Both the position numbers and the translations under genes were made by a program. The notes beneath the pieces were generated by a model. It saw only the letters and a list, made by a program, of their open reading frames with translations, did not search any database and was not told the DNA's origin. Of a stretch of 64,000 nt of DNA, positions 33,296 to 41,712 are shown piece after piece; within the stretch, counting starts at the first letter, position 1; every line of letters begins with the position of its first letter. The DNA comes from Arenimonas metalli CF5-1 (GTDB lineage: Bacteria; Pseudomonadota; Gammaproteobacteria; Xanthomonadales; Xanthomonadaceae), in contig NZ_AVCK01000001.1 of assembly GCF_000747155.1 (NCBI RefSeq), positions 35,301-99,300 of the forward strand, read 5' to 3'.

Positions 33296-33460
33296 ATGTC
33301 GTTCGCACTGTTCCTGATCGGCCTCACGCTGGTGGTCATCGGCATCGCCTGGGCGATGGTGACCGCCGGCATCCCGACGCTGTACATCGGCATCACCTGC
33401 CTGATCGTCCTGGGCGCAGGCATCATGGCCGCGGTCTCGAAGACTCGCACCAAGGACTGA
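33296..33460 (+). CDS. 54-residue two-helix membrane protein
   Basis: A short gene beginning MSFALFLIGLTLVVIGIAWA, then a turn (VTAGIPTLYIG) and a second helix (ITCLIVLGAGIMAAV), ending in a basic tail KTRTKD. GAGAGGAGAC immediately precedes ATG 33296, and codon use is like the neighbours, so I believe it is real. The stop codon directly abuts the stop of the convergent permease (TGATCA, no gap). Unknown function; the 134-bp gap before it shows nothing else. Confidence 0.7.
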   Translation: MSFALFLIGLTLVVIGIAWAMVTAGIPTLYIGITCLIVLGAGIMAAVSKTRTKD

Positions 33461-34858
33461 TCAAACCCACCCGGTGGCGTAGAACACGCCGATGATCACG
33501 AACACCGCCAGCGTCTTGATGATCGTGATGGCGAAGATGTCCTTGTAGGCCTGGCGGTGGGTCAGGCCGGTCACGGCCAGCAGGGTGATCACCGCGCCGT
33601 TGTGGGGCAGGGTGTCCATGCCGCCGCTGGCCATCGAGGCCACGCGGTGCAGCACCTCCATCGGGATGCCGGCGGCGTTGGCGTTGGCGATGAAGGTGTC
33701 GGCCATCGCCGCCAGCGCGATCGACATGCCGCCGGAGGCCGAGCCCGTGATGCCGGCCAGCGCGGTCACGGTGATGGCCTCGTTGACCAGCGGGTTCGGG
33801 ATCGAGCCCAGCGCATTGGCCACCACGAGGAAGCCGGGCAGGGCGGCGATGACGGCGCCGAAGCCGTATTCGGACGCGGTGTTCATCGAGGCCAGCAGGG
33901 CGCCGCCGATCGCGGGCTGGGTGCTTTCGGCGAAGTGCGCGGTCACCGGCTTCCAGGCCAGCACCAGCACCGCGGCGATGCCGGTCAGCAGCGCACCCTC
34001 CACCGCCCAGATCGCGGCGATGCGGCTCACTTCCTGCACCACGGGCGCGGCGTTGCCGATCACCGAGGGCGCGAACTCGTGGCTGTCGCCATAGATGCGC
34101 GGGATCAGCACGGTGTAGAGCTTGTTGCTGACGCCGACCAGCACCAGCGGCAGCAGCGCGACCAGGGGGTTGGCCAGCTTGTCGCCCGCGAACGGCGCGG
34201 GCTCGTTCTTCAGCTCGGTGCCATAGCCTTCGCCCGCGCGCAGGGCCACGCGGCGGCGCCATTCCAGGTAGCTCATGCCCAGCGCCAGGATGAACACGCC
34301 GCCGATCGTACCCAGCACCGGCGCCGCCCAGGTGTCGGTGCCGAAGAAGCCGGTCGGGATGATGTTCTGGATCTGCGGCGTGCCCGGCAGCGCGTCCATG
34401 GTGAAGGTGAAGGCGCCCAGCGCGATCGTGCCGGGGATCAGGCGCTTGGGGATGTCGGCCTGGCGGAAAAGTTCGGCCGCGAACGGGTACACCGCGAACA
34501 CCACCACGAACAGCGACACGCCGCCGTAGGTCAGCACCGCGCACACCGCCACGATCGACAGCATGGCCCGGTCGGGCCCGAACAGCCGGATGGTCGCGGC
34601 CACGATCGACTTCGAGAAGCCCGAGACCTCGATGAGTTTTCCGAAGATGGCGCCCAGCAGGAACACCGGGAAGTAGAGCTTCAGGAAGCCCACCATCTTG
34701 TCCATGAACAGGCCGGTGAACATCGGCGCGACCAGGCTCGGGTCGGTCAGCAGTACCGCGCCCAGCGCCGCCACCGGCGCGAACAGGATGACGCTGTAGC
34801 CGCGGTAGGCGACCAGCATCAGGAAGCACAGCGCGGCGAGCACGATCAGGAAGGACAT
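33461..34858 (-). CDS. GntP-family permease, probable 3-hydroxybutyrate transporter
   Basis: A 465-residue inner-membrane transporter with about 12 helices. The GntP family includes gluconate and short-chain hydroxyacid carriers; landmarks are GAFTFTMDALPGTPQIQNII, MNTASEYGFGAVIAALPGF and a C-terminal GGMDTLPHNGAVITLL. It is divergent from the TonB-dependent receptor, and the shared 160-bp gap holds a strong palindrome also found upstream of the 3-hydroxybutyrate dehydrogenase. That context, not the family alone, makes me suggest 3-hydroxybutyrate as substrate. The -10-like hexamer on this strand (GACACT, 34896-34891) is weak. Confidence 0.8.
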   Translation of the reverse strand: MSFLIVLAALCFLMLVAYRGYSVILFAPVAALGAVLLTDPSLVAPMFTGLFMDKMVGFLKLYFPVFLLGAIFGKLIEVSGFSKSIVAATIRLFGPDRAMLSIVAVCAVLTYGGVSLFVVVFAVYPFAAELFRQADIPKRLIPGTIALGAFTFTMDALPGTPQIQNIIPTGFFGTDTWAAPVLGTIGGVFILALGMSYLEWRRRVALRAGEGYGTELKNEPAPFAGDKLANPLVALLPLVLVGVSNKLYTVLIPRIYGDSHEFAPSVIGNAAPVVQEVSRIAAIWAVEGALLTGIAAVLVLAWKPVTAHFAESTQPAIGGALLASMNTASEYGFGAVIAALPGFLVVANALGSIPNPLVNEAITVTALAGITGSASGGMSIALAAMADTFIANANAAGIPMEVLHRVASMASGGMDTLPHNGAVITLLAVTGLTHRQAYKDIFAITIIKTLAVFVIIGVFYATGWV

Positions 34859-34917
34859 GCCTTCGGTCCCCGGTTCGGATCAAGGCCCCGAGTGTCCCCA
34901 GCCGCCGCCGCGGCGGC

Positions 34918-34939
34918 CACATGTACCAAGGTACAGGTG
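34918..34939. promoter_or_regulatory. Palindromic operator, permease/TonB-receptor divergent region
   Basis: A 22-bp palindrome with arms CACATGTACC and GGTACAGGTG around AA; nine of ten arm positions pair. Core TGTACC-AA-GGTACA. Its centre (34928.5) lies 32.5 bp from TAGTCT (34961) on the receptor side and 32.5 bp from the weak GACACT on the permease side. The same core occurs at 43703-43724. Position near -42 is that of an activator. Confidence 0.75.
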
Positions 34940-35018
34940 CCGGCGGCCCGGGCCGCCGCATAGTCTTCACGGCATCCGGCCATCCCGGCCTGTCCACCGC
35001 GTTGCAAGGGGATAACGA

Positions 35019-37220
35019 ATGAAGCGCAACCACCTCAGCCTGGCCATCGGCCTGACCCTTTCCCTGGCCGCCGTGCAGGCGCAGGCCCAGTCGGCCCCGG
35101 CCGCGGCGCCGTCCAGCGAGGCGGTGACCCTCGACGCGGTGCAGGTCACGGCCCGCAAGCGCGAGGAAACGCTGCAGGAAGTTCCGGTGGCGGTCACCGC
35201 CTTCACCGCGGACAGCATCGACAAGCTCAACATCCGCGACCTCGGCGACCTCGACGCGCAGGTGCCGAACCTCACCGTCTACGCCGCCCGCGGCTCGAGC
35301 AGCACCGTCACCGCCTACATCCGCGGCGTCGGCCAGTCCGATCCGCTGTGGGGCGTGGACCCGGGCGTGGGCATCTACCTCGACGACGTCTACATCGCCC
35401 GCCCGCAGGGCGCGCTGCTGGACGTGTTCGACGTCGAGCGCGTGGAAGTGCTGCGCGGCCCGCAGGGCACGCTGTACGGCAAGAACACCGTCGGCGGCGC
35501 CATCAAGTACATCTCGCGCGGTCTGTCGGCCGAGACCGAGGGCATGGCCCAGCTCACCGTGGGCAACTATGGCCAGCTCGACGTGAAGGGCGCCATCGGC
35601 GGTTCGCTGGGCTCCGACGCCCTGCGCGCCCGGGTCGCGGTCGCCAGCCTGCACCGCGACGGTTTCGGCGAGAACACCGTCACCGGCCAGGAAGTCAGCG
35701 ACAAGGAGATCCTGGCGGCGCGCGCCCAGGTCGGCGCCTTCATCAGCGACGACTTCAACATCCAGGTGGCCTTCGACTGGATGGACGACCAGTCCGGCGT
35801 GCGCGGCGCCAAGATGCTCTCCGCCAACCGTTTCGTGCCGACCGCGCCGCCGATGGCCAGCCGCTACGACGTGCGCAACGGCATGCCCAACGTCAACGAC
35901 ACCTCGATGACCGGCGTCTCGGCCGTGGCCAACTGGCGCATCAGCGATGACTGGGGCTTCAAGTTCGTCAGCGCCCGCCGCGAGTCGGACACCGAGACCA
36001 ACATCGACTTCGACACCACCCAGGCCACCATCGCCGACGTCAAGGCCTTCTACAGCGACGAGCAGATCAGCCACGAGCTGCAGTTCAACTACGACGGCGG
36101 CGGCCGCGCCCGCGGCGTGATGGGCGTTTACTACTTCGACGGCGAAGCCGGCGGCCAGGTGCTGAACAACTTCTTCGGCCTGCTGTTCGGCGACACCCAG
36201 GGCACCGTCTACACCGACTCCATCGCGGTCTACGGCGACTGGAGCTTCGACCTCACCAACAAGTGGAAGCTCGACGCCGGCCTGCGCTGGACCGACGAGG
36301 ACAAGCGCGCCGACGTGCTCAACCGCGGCTACAGCGACCGCACCTATACCACGCCGATCTCGGTGGTGGCCGACTTCGACCGCACCATCAACTTCACCAA
36401 CGTGGCGCCGAAGATCTCGCTGGGCTACCAGGCCACCGACGACATCCTCGTCTACGGCCTGGCCACCCGCGGCTTCAAGTCGGGCGGCTACAACATCCGC
36501 GCCCAGGCCACGGCGGTGCCGCGCTCGGCCGAGCCCTTCGACGACGAGGTCGTGGACAGCTTCGAGGTGGGCACCAAGATGTCCTTCCTCGACCAGCGCC
36601 TGTTCCTGAACCTCTCGGCCTTCCACAACAAGTACGAGGACATCCAGCTGTCGGTGTTCACCAGCTACGACAGCAACGGCGACGGCACCAACGATGCCTT
36701 CTTCGGCGACTTCACCAATGCCGGCAAGGGCACCGTGCAGGGCCTGGAGGTCGAGTACCAGTGGCTGCCGACCCGCAACTGGCTGGTCAGCGGCAACCTG
36801 GCCTTCCTCGACGCCGAGTACGACGAGTTCATCTACGCCGGCCTGAACATCGCCGACGAGCAGGAGTTCACCAACGCCCCCGAGTTCTCGGGCGCGATCA
36901 ACGTCGAGTACCGCACCGACCTGGCTTCGGGCGGCAACCTGGCGGCGCGCGTGGGCTACAGCTACCAGGACGACGTGGTCGCCACCACCGAGATCGTCCG
37001 CACCGGCGCGCTGCCGATCACCCAGGACGGCTACGGCCTGGTCAACGCCGGCGTGATCTGGAACACCGGCGGCAGCTGGTCCTTCTCGCTGCAGGGCACC
37101 AACCTCACCGACAAGGAATACCGCACCACTGGCTACAACCTCAACGCGGCCCTGGGCGTGGTCACCGGCTTCTACGGCCCGCCGCGCCAGTACAGCCTGT
37201 CGGCCCGCTACGACTTCTGA
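35019..37220 (+). CDS. TonB-dependent outer-membrane receptor
   Basis: A 733-residue outer-membrane active importer. Signal peptide MKRNHLSLAIGLTLSLAAVQ then AQAQ; a TonB box-like LDAVQVTA at about residue 43; plug domain with VPNLTVYAARGSSSTVTAYI, VGIYLDDVYIARPQG and EVLRGPQGTLYGKNTVGGAI; then a 22-strand barrel ending in YSLSARYDF with C-terminal Phe. Its plug resembles the broad-substrate TonB receptors of Xanthomonadales rather than a siderophore class, but substrate is not readable. Beside PHB-degrading genes it probably imports 3-hydroxybutyrate oligomers (inference). Its stop overlaps the next start (TGATG). Confidence 0.93.
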   Translation: MKRNHLSLAIGLTLSLAAVQAQAQSAPAAAPSSEAVTLDAVQVTARKREETLQEVPVAVTAFTADSIDKLNIRDLGDLDAQVPNLTVYAARGSSSTVTAYIRGVGQSDPLWGVDPGVGIYLDDVYIARPQGALLDVFDVERVEVLRGPQGTLYGKNTVGGAIKYISRGLSAETEGMAQLTVGNYGQLDVKGAIGGSLGSDALRARVAVASLHRDGFGENTVTGQEVSDKEILAARAQVGAFISDDFNIQVAFDWMDDQSGVRGAKMLSANRFVPTAPPMASRYDVRNGMPNVNDTSMTGVSAVANWRISDDWGFKFVSARRESDTETNIDFDTTQATIADVKAFYSDEQISHELQFNYDGGGRARGVMGVYYFDGEAGGQVLNNFFGLLFGDTQGTVYTDSIAVYGDWSFDLTNKWKLDAGLRWTDEDKRADVLNRGYSDRTYTTPISVVADFDRTINFTNVAPKISLGYQATDDILVYGLATRGFKSGGYNIRAQATAVPRSAEPFDDEVVDSFEVGTKMSFLDQRLFLNLSAFHNKYEDIQLSVFTSYDSNGDGTNDAFFGDFTNAGKGTVQGLEVEYQWLPTRNWLVSGNLAFLDAEYDEFIYAGLNIADEQEFTNAPEFSGAINVEYRTDLASGGNLAARVGYSYQDDVVATTEIVRTGALPITQDGYGLVNAGVIWNTGGSWSFSLQGTNLTDKEYRTTGYNLNAALGVVTGFYGPPRQYSLSARYDF

Positions 37221-38290
37221 TGCACCAGTTTCCCCGGGGAATATCCCAACGGGCCGCGCAAGCGGCCCGTCTTTTTACGACAGGGCCGCGGCCGGCCGCG
37301 TTCGCGGCGGCGCTGCTGCTCGCGGGTTGCGCGGCGCAGACCGCGCCACCGCTGCCGCGCCTGGCCATCGACCCCGGGCGGGTCGCGGTGGTGGGCGTGT
37401 CCTCGGGCGCGTACATGGCGACCCAGGTGCACTTCGCATATTCGGACCGGTTTGCCGGCGCGGCGCTGGTCGCGGGCGGTCCCTACGGCTGCGCCGAAGG
37501 CAAGCTCGAGCTCGCGCTGGGGCCGTGCATGAAGGCCGAGCCGGCGGCGCCGGACGTGGCGCGACTGGCCGAGGCGGTGCGCGAACGCGCGCAAGCCGGT
37601 GCGCTGGCGCCATTGGCGGGACTGGCCGGCGATCGCGTGCTGGTGCTGCACGGCCAGCACGATCGCACCGTGGCCGCGGCCGTCAGCCGCGCGGCGCTGG
37701 ACGTGTACCAACCGCTGGGTACGGACGTTGAGGCGCTGCAGCTACGCTTCGAAGGCGACGGCGACTTCGGCCACGTGATGCCGACACTGCGCGCAGGCGT
37801 GGACTGTCGGGCCGGCGGCGCGCCGCACCTGGGCGCCTGCGGCCTCGATGCCGCGGGGCAGGTGCTGGGCTGGCTGTTCGAGGCCGGCGGCACGGCGACG
37901 GAGGCCAGCGGGGAGCTGCGGCGCTTCGACCAGTCGGCGCACGCGCCGGACGGCGCGGACCCGCTGCTGGCCGACGAAGGTTTCCTCTACGTTCCGGAAA
38001 CCTGTGCGGCGGGCGCGTCCTGCGGCGCGGTGGTGGTCTTCCACGGCTGCGAGCAGGACATCGGCCGCCTCGGCGACCGCTTCGCGCGCGAGGCGGGCTT
38101 CAACCGCTGGGCCGACGTGCACGGGCTGGTGGTGCTGTATCCTCAGGCGCGATCGAGCTATCTGCCGCTGAATCCGAAGGCATGCTGGGACTGGTGGGGC
38201 TATACGGGGCCGGACTACGACACCCGGCGCGGCGCGCAGCTGCGCTGGCTGGCGTCGGCCATGGCCGCGCTGGGCGCGCCGCTGGAGTGA
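37220..38290 (+). CDS. PHB depolymerase-like lipoprotein esterase
   Basis: A 356-residue secreted alpha/beta hydrolase similar to type 2 short-chain-length polyhydroxyalkanoate depolymerases. The lipase box GVSSGAYMA (nucleophile Ser near residue 62) is followed by AYSDRFAGAALVAGGPYGCA; GDGDFGHVMPT offers the catalytic His; VVFHGCEQDIGRLGDRF, LYPQA and CWDWWGYTGPDYDTRRGAQL match the family. A lipobox (LLLAGC, Cys near residue 37) follows an unusually long basic lead, so it is membrane-attached. The ATG overlaps the receptor stop, and a strong terminator hairpin lies inside codons 10-19; no other start is available before the lipobox. Expression may therefore depend on coupled translation. Confidence 0.8.
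   Translation: MHQFPRGISQRAAQAARLFTTGPRPAAFAAALLLAGCAAQTAPPLPRLAIDPGRVAVVGVSSGAYMATQVHFAYSDRFAGAALVAGGPYGCAEGKLELALGPCMKAEPAAPDVARLAEAVRERAQAGALAPLAGLAGDRVLVLHGQHDRTVAAAVSRAALDVYQPLGTDVEALQLRFEGDGDFGHVMPTLRAGVDCRAGGAPHLGACGLDAAGQVLGWLFEAGGTATEASGELRRFDQSAHAPDGADPLLADEGFLYVPETCAAGASCGAVVVFHGCEQDIGRLGDRFAREAGFNRWADVHGLVVLYPQARSSYLPLNPKACWDWWGYTGPDYDTRRGAQLRWLASAMAALGAPLE
37249..37276 (+). terminator. Terminator hairpin inside the start of the depolymerase gene
   Basis: Perfect 9-bp stem ACGGGCCGC/GCGGCCCGT with a GCAA loop followed by CTTTTT, 29 bp after the receptor stop and 29 bp into the next reading frame. It looks like the receptor's own terminator, overlapped by the start of the esterase gene. 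Confidence 0.8.
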
Positions 38291-38306
38291 ACCCGGGCGC
38301 CGCGCC

Positions 38307-41300
38307 GTGCTGACCGACGCCTTCGTCATCGGCGCAGGCCTGGTCTGGCTGGGGCTGCTGTTCGGCACCGCGCTCTGGGCCGAGCGTCGTCCGGGCCTGC
38401 TCGCGAAGCAGTGGCCCGTGGTCTACAGCCTCTCGCTGGCGGTGTACTGCACGTCCTGGACTTTCTACGGCACGGTGACGCAGGCGCAGCGCTCGGGCTG
38501 GCCGATCCCGCCGACCTTCCTCGGCACGATCCTGCTCTACGTGCTCGGCTTTGGCTTCCTGCTGAAGCTGCTGCGGCTGGCGCGCGAACACAACTCCACT
38601 TCGCTCGCCGATCTCGTCGCGACGCGCCTGGGCAAGAACTCGTGGCTGGCCGCGGTGGTCACCTTCGTGGCGATGCTGGGCATCGTTCCCTACATCGCGC
38701 TGCAGCTCAAGGCCGTGGCGATGAGCTACGGGCTGCTGACGCGCGCTTCCGACCTGTCGCCGCCGCCGTGGCAGGACAGCGCGCTGTACGTGGCGCTGGC
38801 GATGGCGCTGTTCGCGATGCTGTTCGGCGCGCGCCGCGCTTCGGCGGTCGAGCACAACCGCGGGCTGGTGCTGGCGATGGCGCTGGAGTCGCTGCTCAAG
38901 CTCGGCGCGATGCTCGCGCTGGGCGGCTTCGTCTGGTTCGGCCTCGACCTGCCCGAGGTGCCGCCGGTGCCGCCGCCGGCCGATGGCGCCAGCGGCTTCC
39001 CGGCGCTGGTGCTGCTGGGCGCGCTGGCGATGTTCACGCTGCCGCACCAGTTCCACGTCGGCGTGGTCGAGTGCCGCGACGAAGGCCAGCTGCGCACGGC
39101 GCGCTGGCTGTTCCCGCTGTACATGCTGCTGATCGCGCTGCCGATCCTGCCGCTCGCGCGCGCTGGCGATGCGCTGCTGGCGCCGATGGGCGTGCCCTCC
39201 GACCTGTACGTGCTGGCGCTGCCGCTGGCGCAGGGCCAGGAGCCGCTGGCGCTGCTGGCCTTCCTCGGCGGACTGAGCGCGGCCACGGGCATGGTGATCC
39301 TCTCGACGCTGGCGTTGAGCGTGATGATCAGCAACCACTGGCTGGCGCCGCTGCTGGTGCGCGGCGCCTGGGGCCTGGGCCGCGGCCGCGGCGCCGACCT
39401 GCGCGGCGCGGTGCTGATGCAGCGGCGCGTGGGCATCCTGGTGGTGGTGCTGCTGGCCTGGCTGTACAGCCGCGCGATCGCCGGCAGCGATGCGCTGGCG
39501 GACATCGGCGCGCTGTCGTTCTCGGGCCTGGCAACGCTGGCGCCGGCGGTCGGCTTCGCGGTGTGGCGGCCGCAGACGCCGCCGCGCGCGGTGCTCATCG
39601 GCCTGCTGGCGGCGGTGGCGATGTGGATCTGGGTGCTGCTGGTGCCGGCGCTGGCCGAGGCCGCGGCGCATCGCGGCGGCTGGCTGGTGGACGGTCCGTT
39701 CGGGCTGGCCTGGCTGGCGCCGGATGCGATGTTCGGATTGGGCGAATGGAGCCGGATCGCGCGCGCGACCGTGCTGAGCCTGGTCGCCGGTGCGCTGGTC
39801 ACGTGGGCGCTGGCCTCGCGCCTGGACGTGATGCCTGACCGGGGCCAGGGCGCGACGCTGACGCGCGACGGGCTGCGCGCGGTCGCGGTGCGCTTCCTGC
39901 CGCTGCCGCGGGTCGAAGCGGCGCTGGCCGGCGCCAGCGGCGACGGGGCGGTGGCGGCCGAGGTGCAGCAGCGGGTCGAGCGCGAACTGGCGGCCGTGCT
40001 GGGCGCGGCCTCGGCGCGGCTGCTGCTCGACGCCGCGCGCCGCGAGCAGGGCCGCGACCTCGACACCGTCGCCACCATCGTCGGCGAGGCCTCGCAGGCG
40101 CTGCGCTTCAACCAGCGCGTGCTGGAGGCGGCGCTGGAGAACATGAGCCAGGGCATCAGCGTGGTGGATGCCGAGCTGCGGCTGGTGGCCTGGAACAAGC
40201 CTTACGCCGAGCTGTTCGACTATCCGCCCGAATTGCTGCAGGTCGGCGTGCCGGTGGCCGAACTGGTGGCGCACAACGTCGCCCGCGGGCGCATCCAGGG
40301 CAAGGCGGCGGGCGACGCGGTGCAGCGCCGGATCGAACACATGCGCGCCGGAACGCCCTACGTGACCGAGCGCCGCTTCGGCGACCGGGTGGTCGAGATC
40401 CGCGGCACGCCGATGCCGGGCGGCGGTTTCGTGGCGACCTTCACCGACGTCACCGCGTTCCGGCGCAGCGAGGCGGAACTGAAGTCAGTGGCCGAGACGC
40501 TCGAGCACCGCGTCGCCGAGCGCACCGCGGAACTGGCCGGCGCCAAGGCCGAGGCCGAGCGCGCCAACCGCGCAAAGACCCGCTTCCTGGCCGCGGTCAG
40601 CCACGACCTGGCGCAGCCGCTGAATGCGGCGCACCTGTTCGTGCATGCACTGTCGCCGCAGCTGTCGGAACCGGGGCACCAGGCCGCGCTGGCCAACATC
40701 GACGGTGCGCTGGGCTCGGCTGAGTCGCTGCTGGGTGGGCTGCTCGATATCTCGCGGCTCGACGCCGGCGGCATGGCGCCGAAGCCGCAGGCCTTCCGGC
40801 TCGACGAGCTGGTGCTGCCGCTGGCGGCGGAGTTCCGCGTGCTGGCGGCGGAAAAATCGCTGCCGCTCGACACCGTCGCGTGCCGCGCCTGGGTGCATAC
40901 CGATCCGCAGCTGCTGCGGCGCGTGCTGCAGAACTTCCTCGGCAATGCGGTGCGCTACACCGCGCGCGGCCGGATCCTGATCGGCTGCCGCCGGCGCGGC
41001 GACCGCCTCGCGATCGAGGTGTGGGACACCGGGCCCGGCATCGCCGAGGCCGACCAGGCGGTGATCTTTGAGGAGTTCCGTCGGCTCGACCGCGGCGGGC
41101 AGGGCCTGGGCCTGGGACTCGCCATCGCGGAGCGCGTCGCCCGCCTGCTCGGGCTGCCGCTGAAGCTGCGTTCGTGGCCGGGCAAGGGCACGGTGTTCTC
41201 GATCGAAGTGCCGCGCGCCGCGCCCGCGCCGGCGCCCGCCGCCGCGCCCGAGCCGCCAGCGCCGGAGCCGCCGCGCAGCCGGGTGCTGGTGGTGGACAAC

Positions 41301-41633
41301 GACGCCGACGTGCTGCGCGGCATGCAGGCCCTGCTGCAGGGCTGGCAGTGCGAGGTGCTGGCCGCGCGCGATGCGGACGAAGCGCTGCGGCTGGTCGCGG
41401 CCGCCACGCCCGACCTGGTGCTGCTCGACTTCCACCTCGGCGACCACCAGACCGGCCTGATGCTGCGCGAACGCCTGGCCACGGTGATGCCGGCGCGCCC
41501 CTGCGTGGTCATCACCGCCGACCACGGCACCGACGTGCGCGAGGCCGTGGCCGCGGCCGGCTGCGTGCTGCTGCACAAGCCGCTGAAGCCGCTCGCGCTG
41601 AAGTCCGTGATGGCCCGCCTGCTGGCCCGCTGA
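38307..41633 (+). CDS. SLC5-type hybrid sensor histidine kinase (CrbS/ErcS'-like)
   Basis: A 1108-residue sensor. Residues 1 to about 500 form a sodium/solute-symporter-like domain of about 13 helices (YSLSLAVYCTSWTFYG; ALAMFTLPHQFHVGVVE). A PAS domain starts near 603 (ENMSQGISVVDAELRLVAWN). Then come a coiled coil, the HisKA box FLAAVSHDLAQPLNAAHLF (His near 766), the ATPase with NFLGNAVRYT and DTGPGI, and a receiver from about 992 with phosphoacceptor Asp in LVLLDFHLGD. This architecture matches CrbS/ErcS' kinases, which in other genera act with a LuxR-type regulator to control acetate or alcohol use. It begins with GTG, 16 bp after the esterase. The LuxR gene at 45151 is its likely partner. 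Confidence 0.88.
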   Translation: MLTDAFVIGAGLVWLGLLFGTALWAERRPGLLAKQWPVVYSLSLAVYCTSWTFYGTVTQAQRSGWPIPPTFLGTILLYVLGFGFLLKLLRLAREHNSTSLADLVATRLGKNSWLAAVVTFVAMLGIVPYIALQLKAVAMSYGLLTRASDLSPPPWQDSALYVALAMALFAMLFGARRASAVEHNRGLVLAMALESLLKLGAMLALGGFVWFGLDLPEVPPVPPPADGASGFPALVLLGALAMFTLPHQFHVGVVECRDEGQLRTARWLFPLYMLLIALPILPLARAGDALLAPMGVPSDLYVLALPLAQGQEPLALLAFLGGLSAATGMVILSTLALSVMISNHWLAPLLVRGAWGLGRGRGADLRGAVLMQRRVGILVVVLLAWLYSRAIAGSDALADIGALSFSGLATLAPAVGFAVWRPQTPPRAVLIGLLAAVAMWIWVLLVPALAEAAAHRGGWLVDGPFGLAWLAPDAMFGLGEWSRIARATVLSLVAGALVTWALASRLDVMPDRGQGATLTRDGLRAVAVRFLPLPRVEAALAGASGDGAVAAEVQQRVERELAAVLGAASARLLLDAARREQGRDLDTVATIVGEASQALRFNQRVLEAALENMSQGISVVDAELRLVAWNKPYAELFDYPPELLQVGVPVAELVAHNVARGRIQGKAAGDAVQRRIEHMRAGTPYVTERRFGDRVVEIRGTPMPGGGFVATFTDVTAFRRSEAELKSVAETLEHRVAERTAELAGAKAEAERANRAKTRFLAAVSHDLAQPLNAAHLFVHALSPQLSEPGHQAALANIDGALGSAESLLGGLLDISRLDAGGMAPKPQAFRLDELVLPLAAEFRVLAAEKSLPLDTVACRAWVHTDPQLLRRVLQNFLGNAVRYTARGRILIGCRRRGDRLAIEVWDTGPGIAEADQAVIFEEFRRLDRGGQGLGLGLAIAERVARLLGLPLKLRSWPGKGTVFSIEVPRAAPAPAPAAAPEPPAPEPPRSRVLVVDNDADVLRGMQALLQGWQCEVLAARDADEALRLVAAATPDLVLLDFHLGDHQTGLMLRERLATVMPARPCVVITADHGTDVREAVAAAGCVLLHKPLKPLALKSVMARLLAR

Positions 41634-41642
41634 TCGGTCTTG

Positions 41643-41711
41643 CCTGTAGGAGGGCCTTCAGGCCCGAAGCTTCTCGGCGAAAAGCTTCGGGCCTGAAGGC
41701 CCTCCTACAGG
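41643..41711 (+). repeat. GTAG REP pair (CCT-type stems)
   Basis: Two inverted REP units with stems GGGCCT-TC-AGGCCC, joined by a linker with CTCGGCGAAA; the whole is a 69-bp palindrome. It fills the 79-bp gap between the convergent kinase and oligomer-hydrolase genes and could act as a two-way terminator, though no T run is seen. Confidence 0.9.
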
Positions 41712-41712
41712 T

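Noticed and set aside
38307..41633. The SLC5 domain as a separate transporter gene
   Set aside because: The frame is continuous into PAS, kinase and receiver domains without a stop, so it is one sensor protein.
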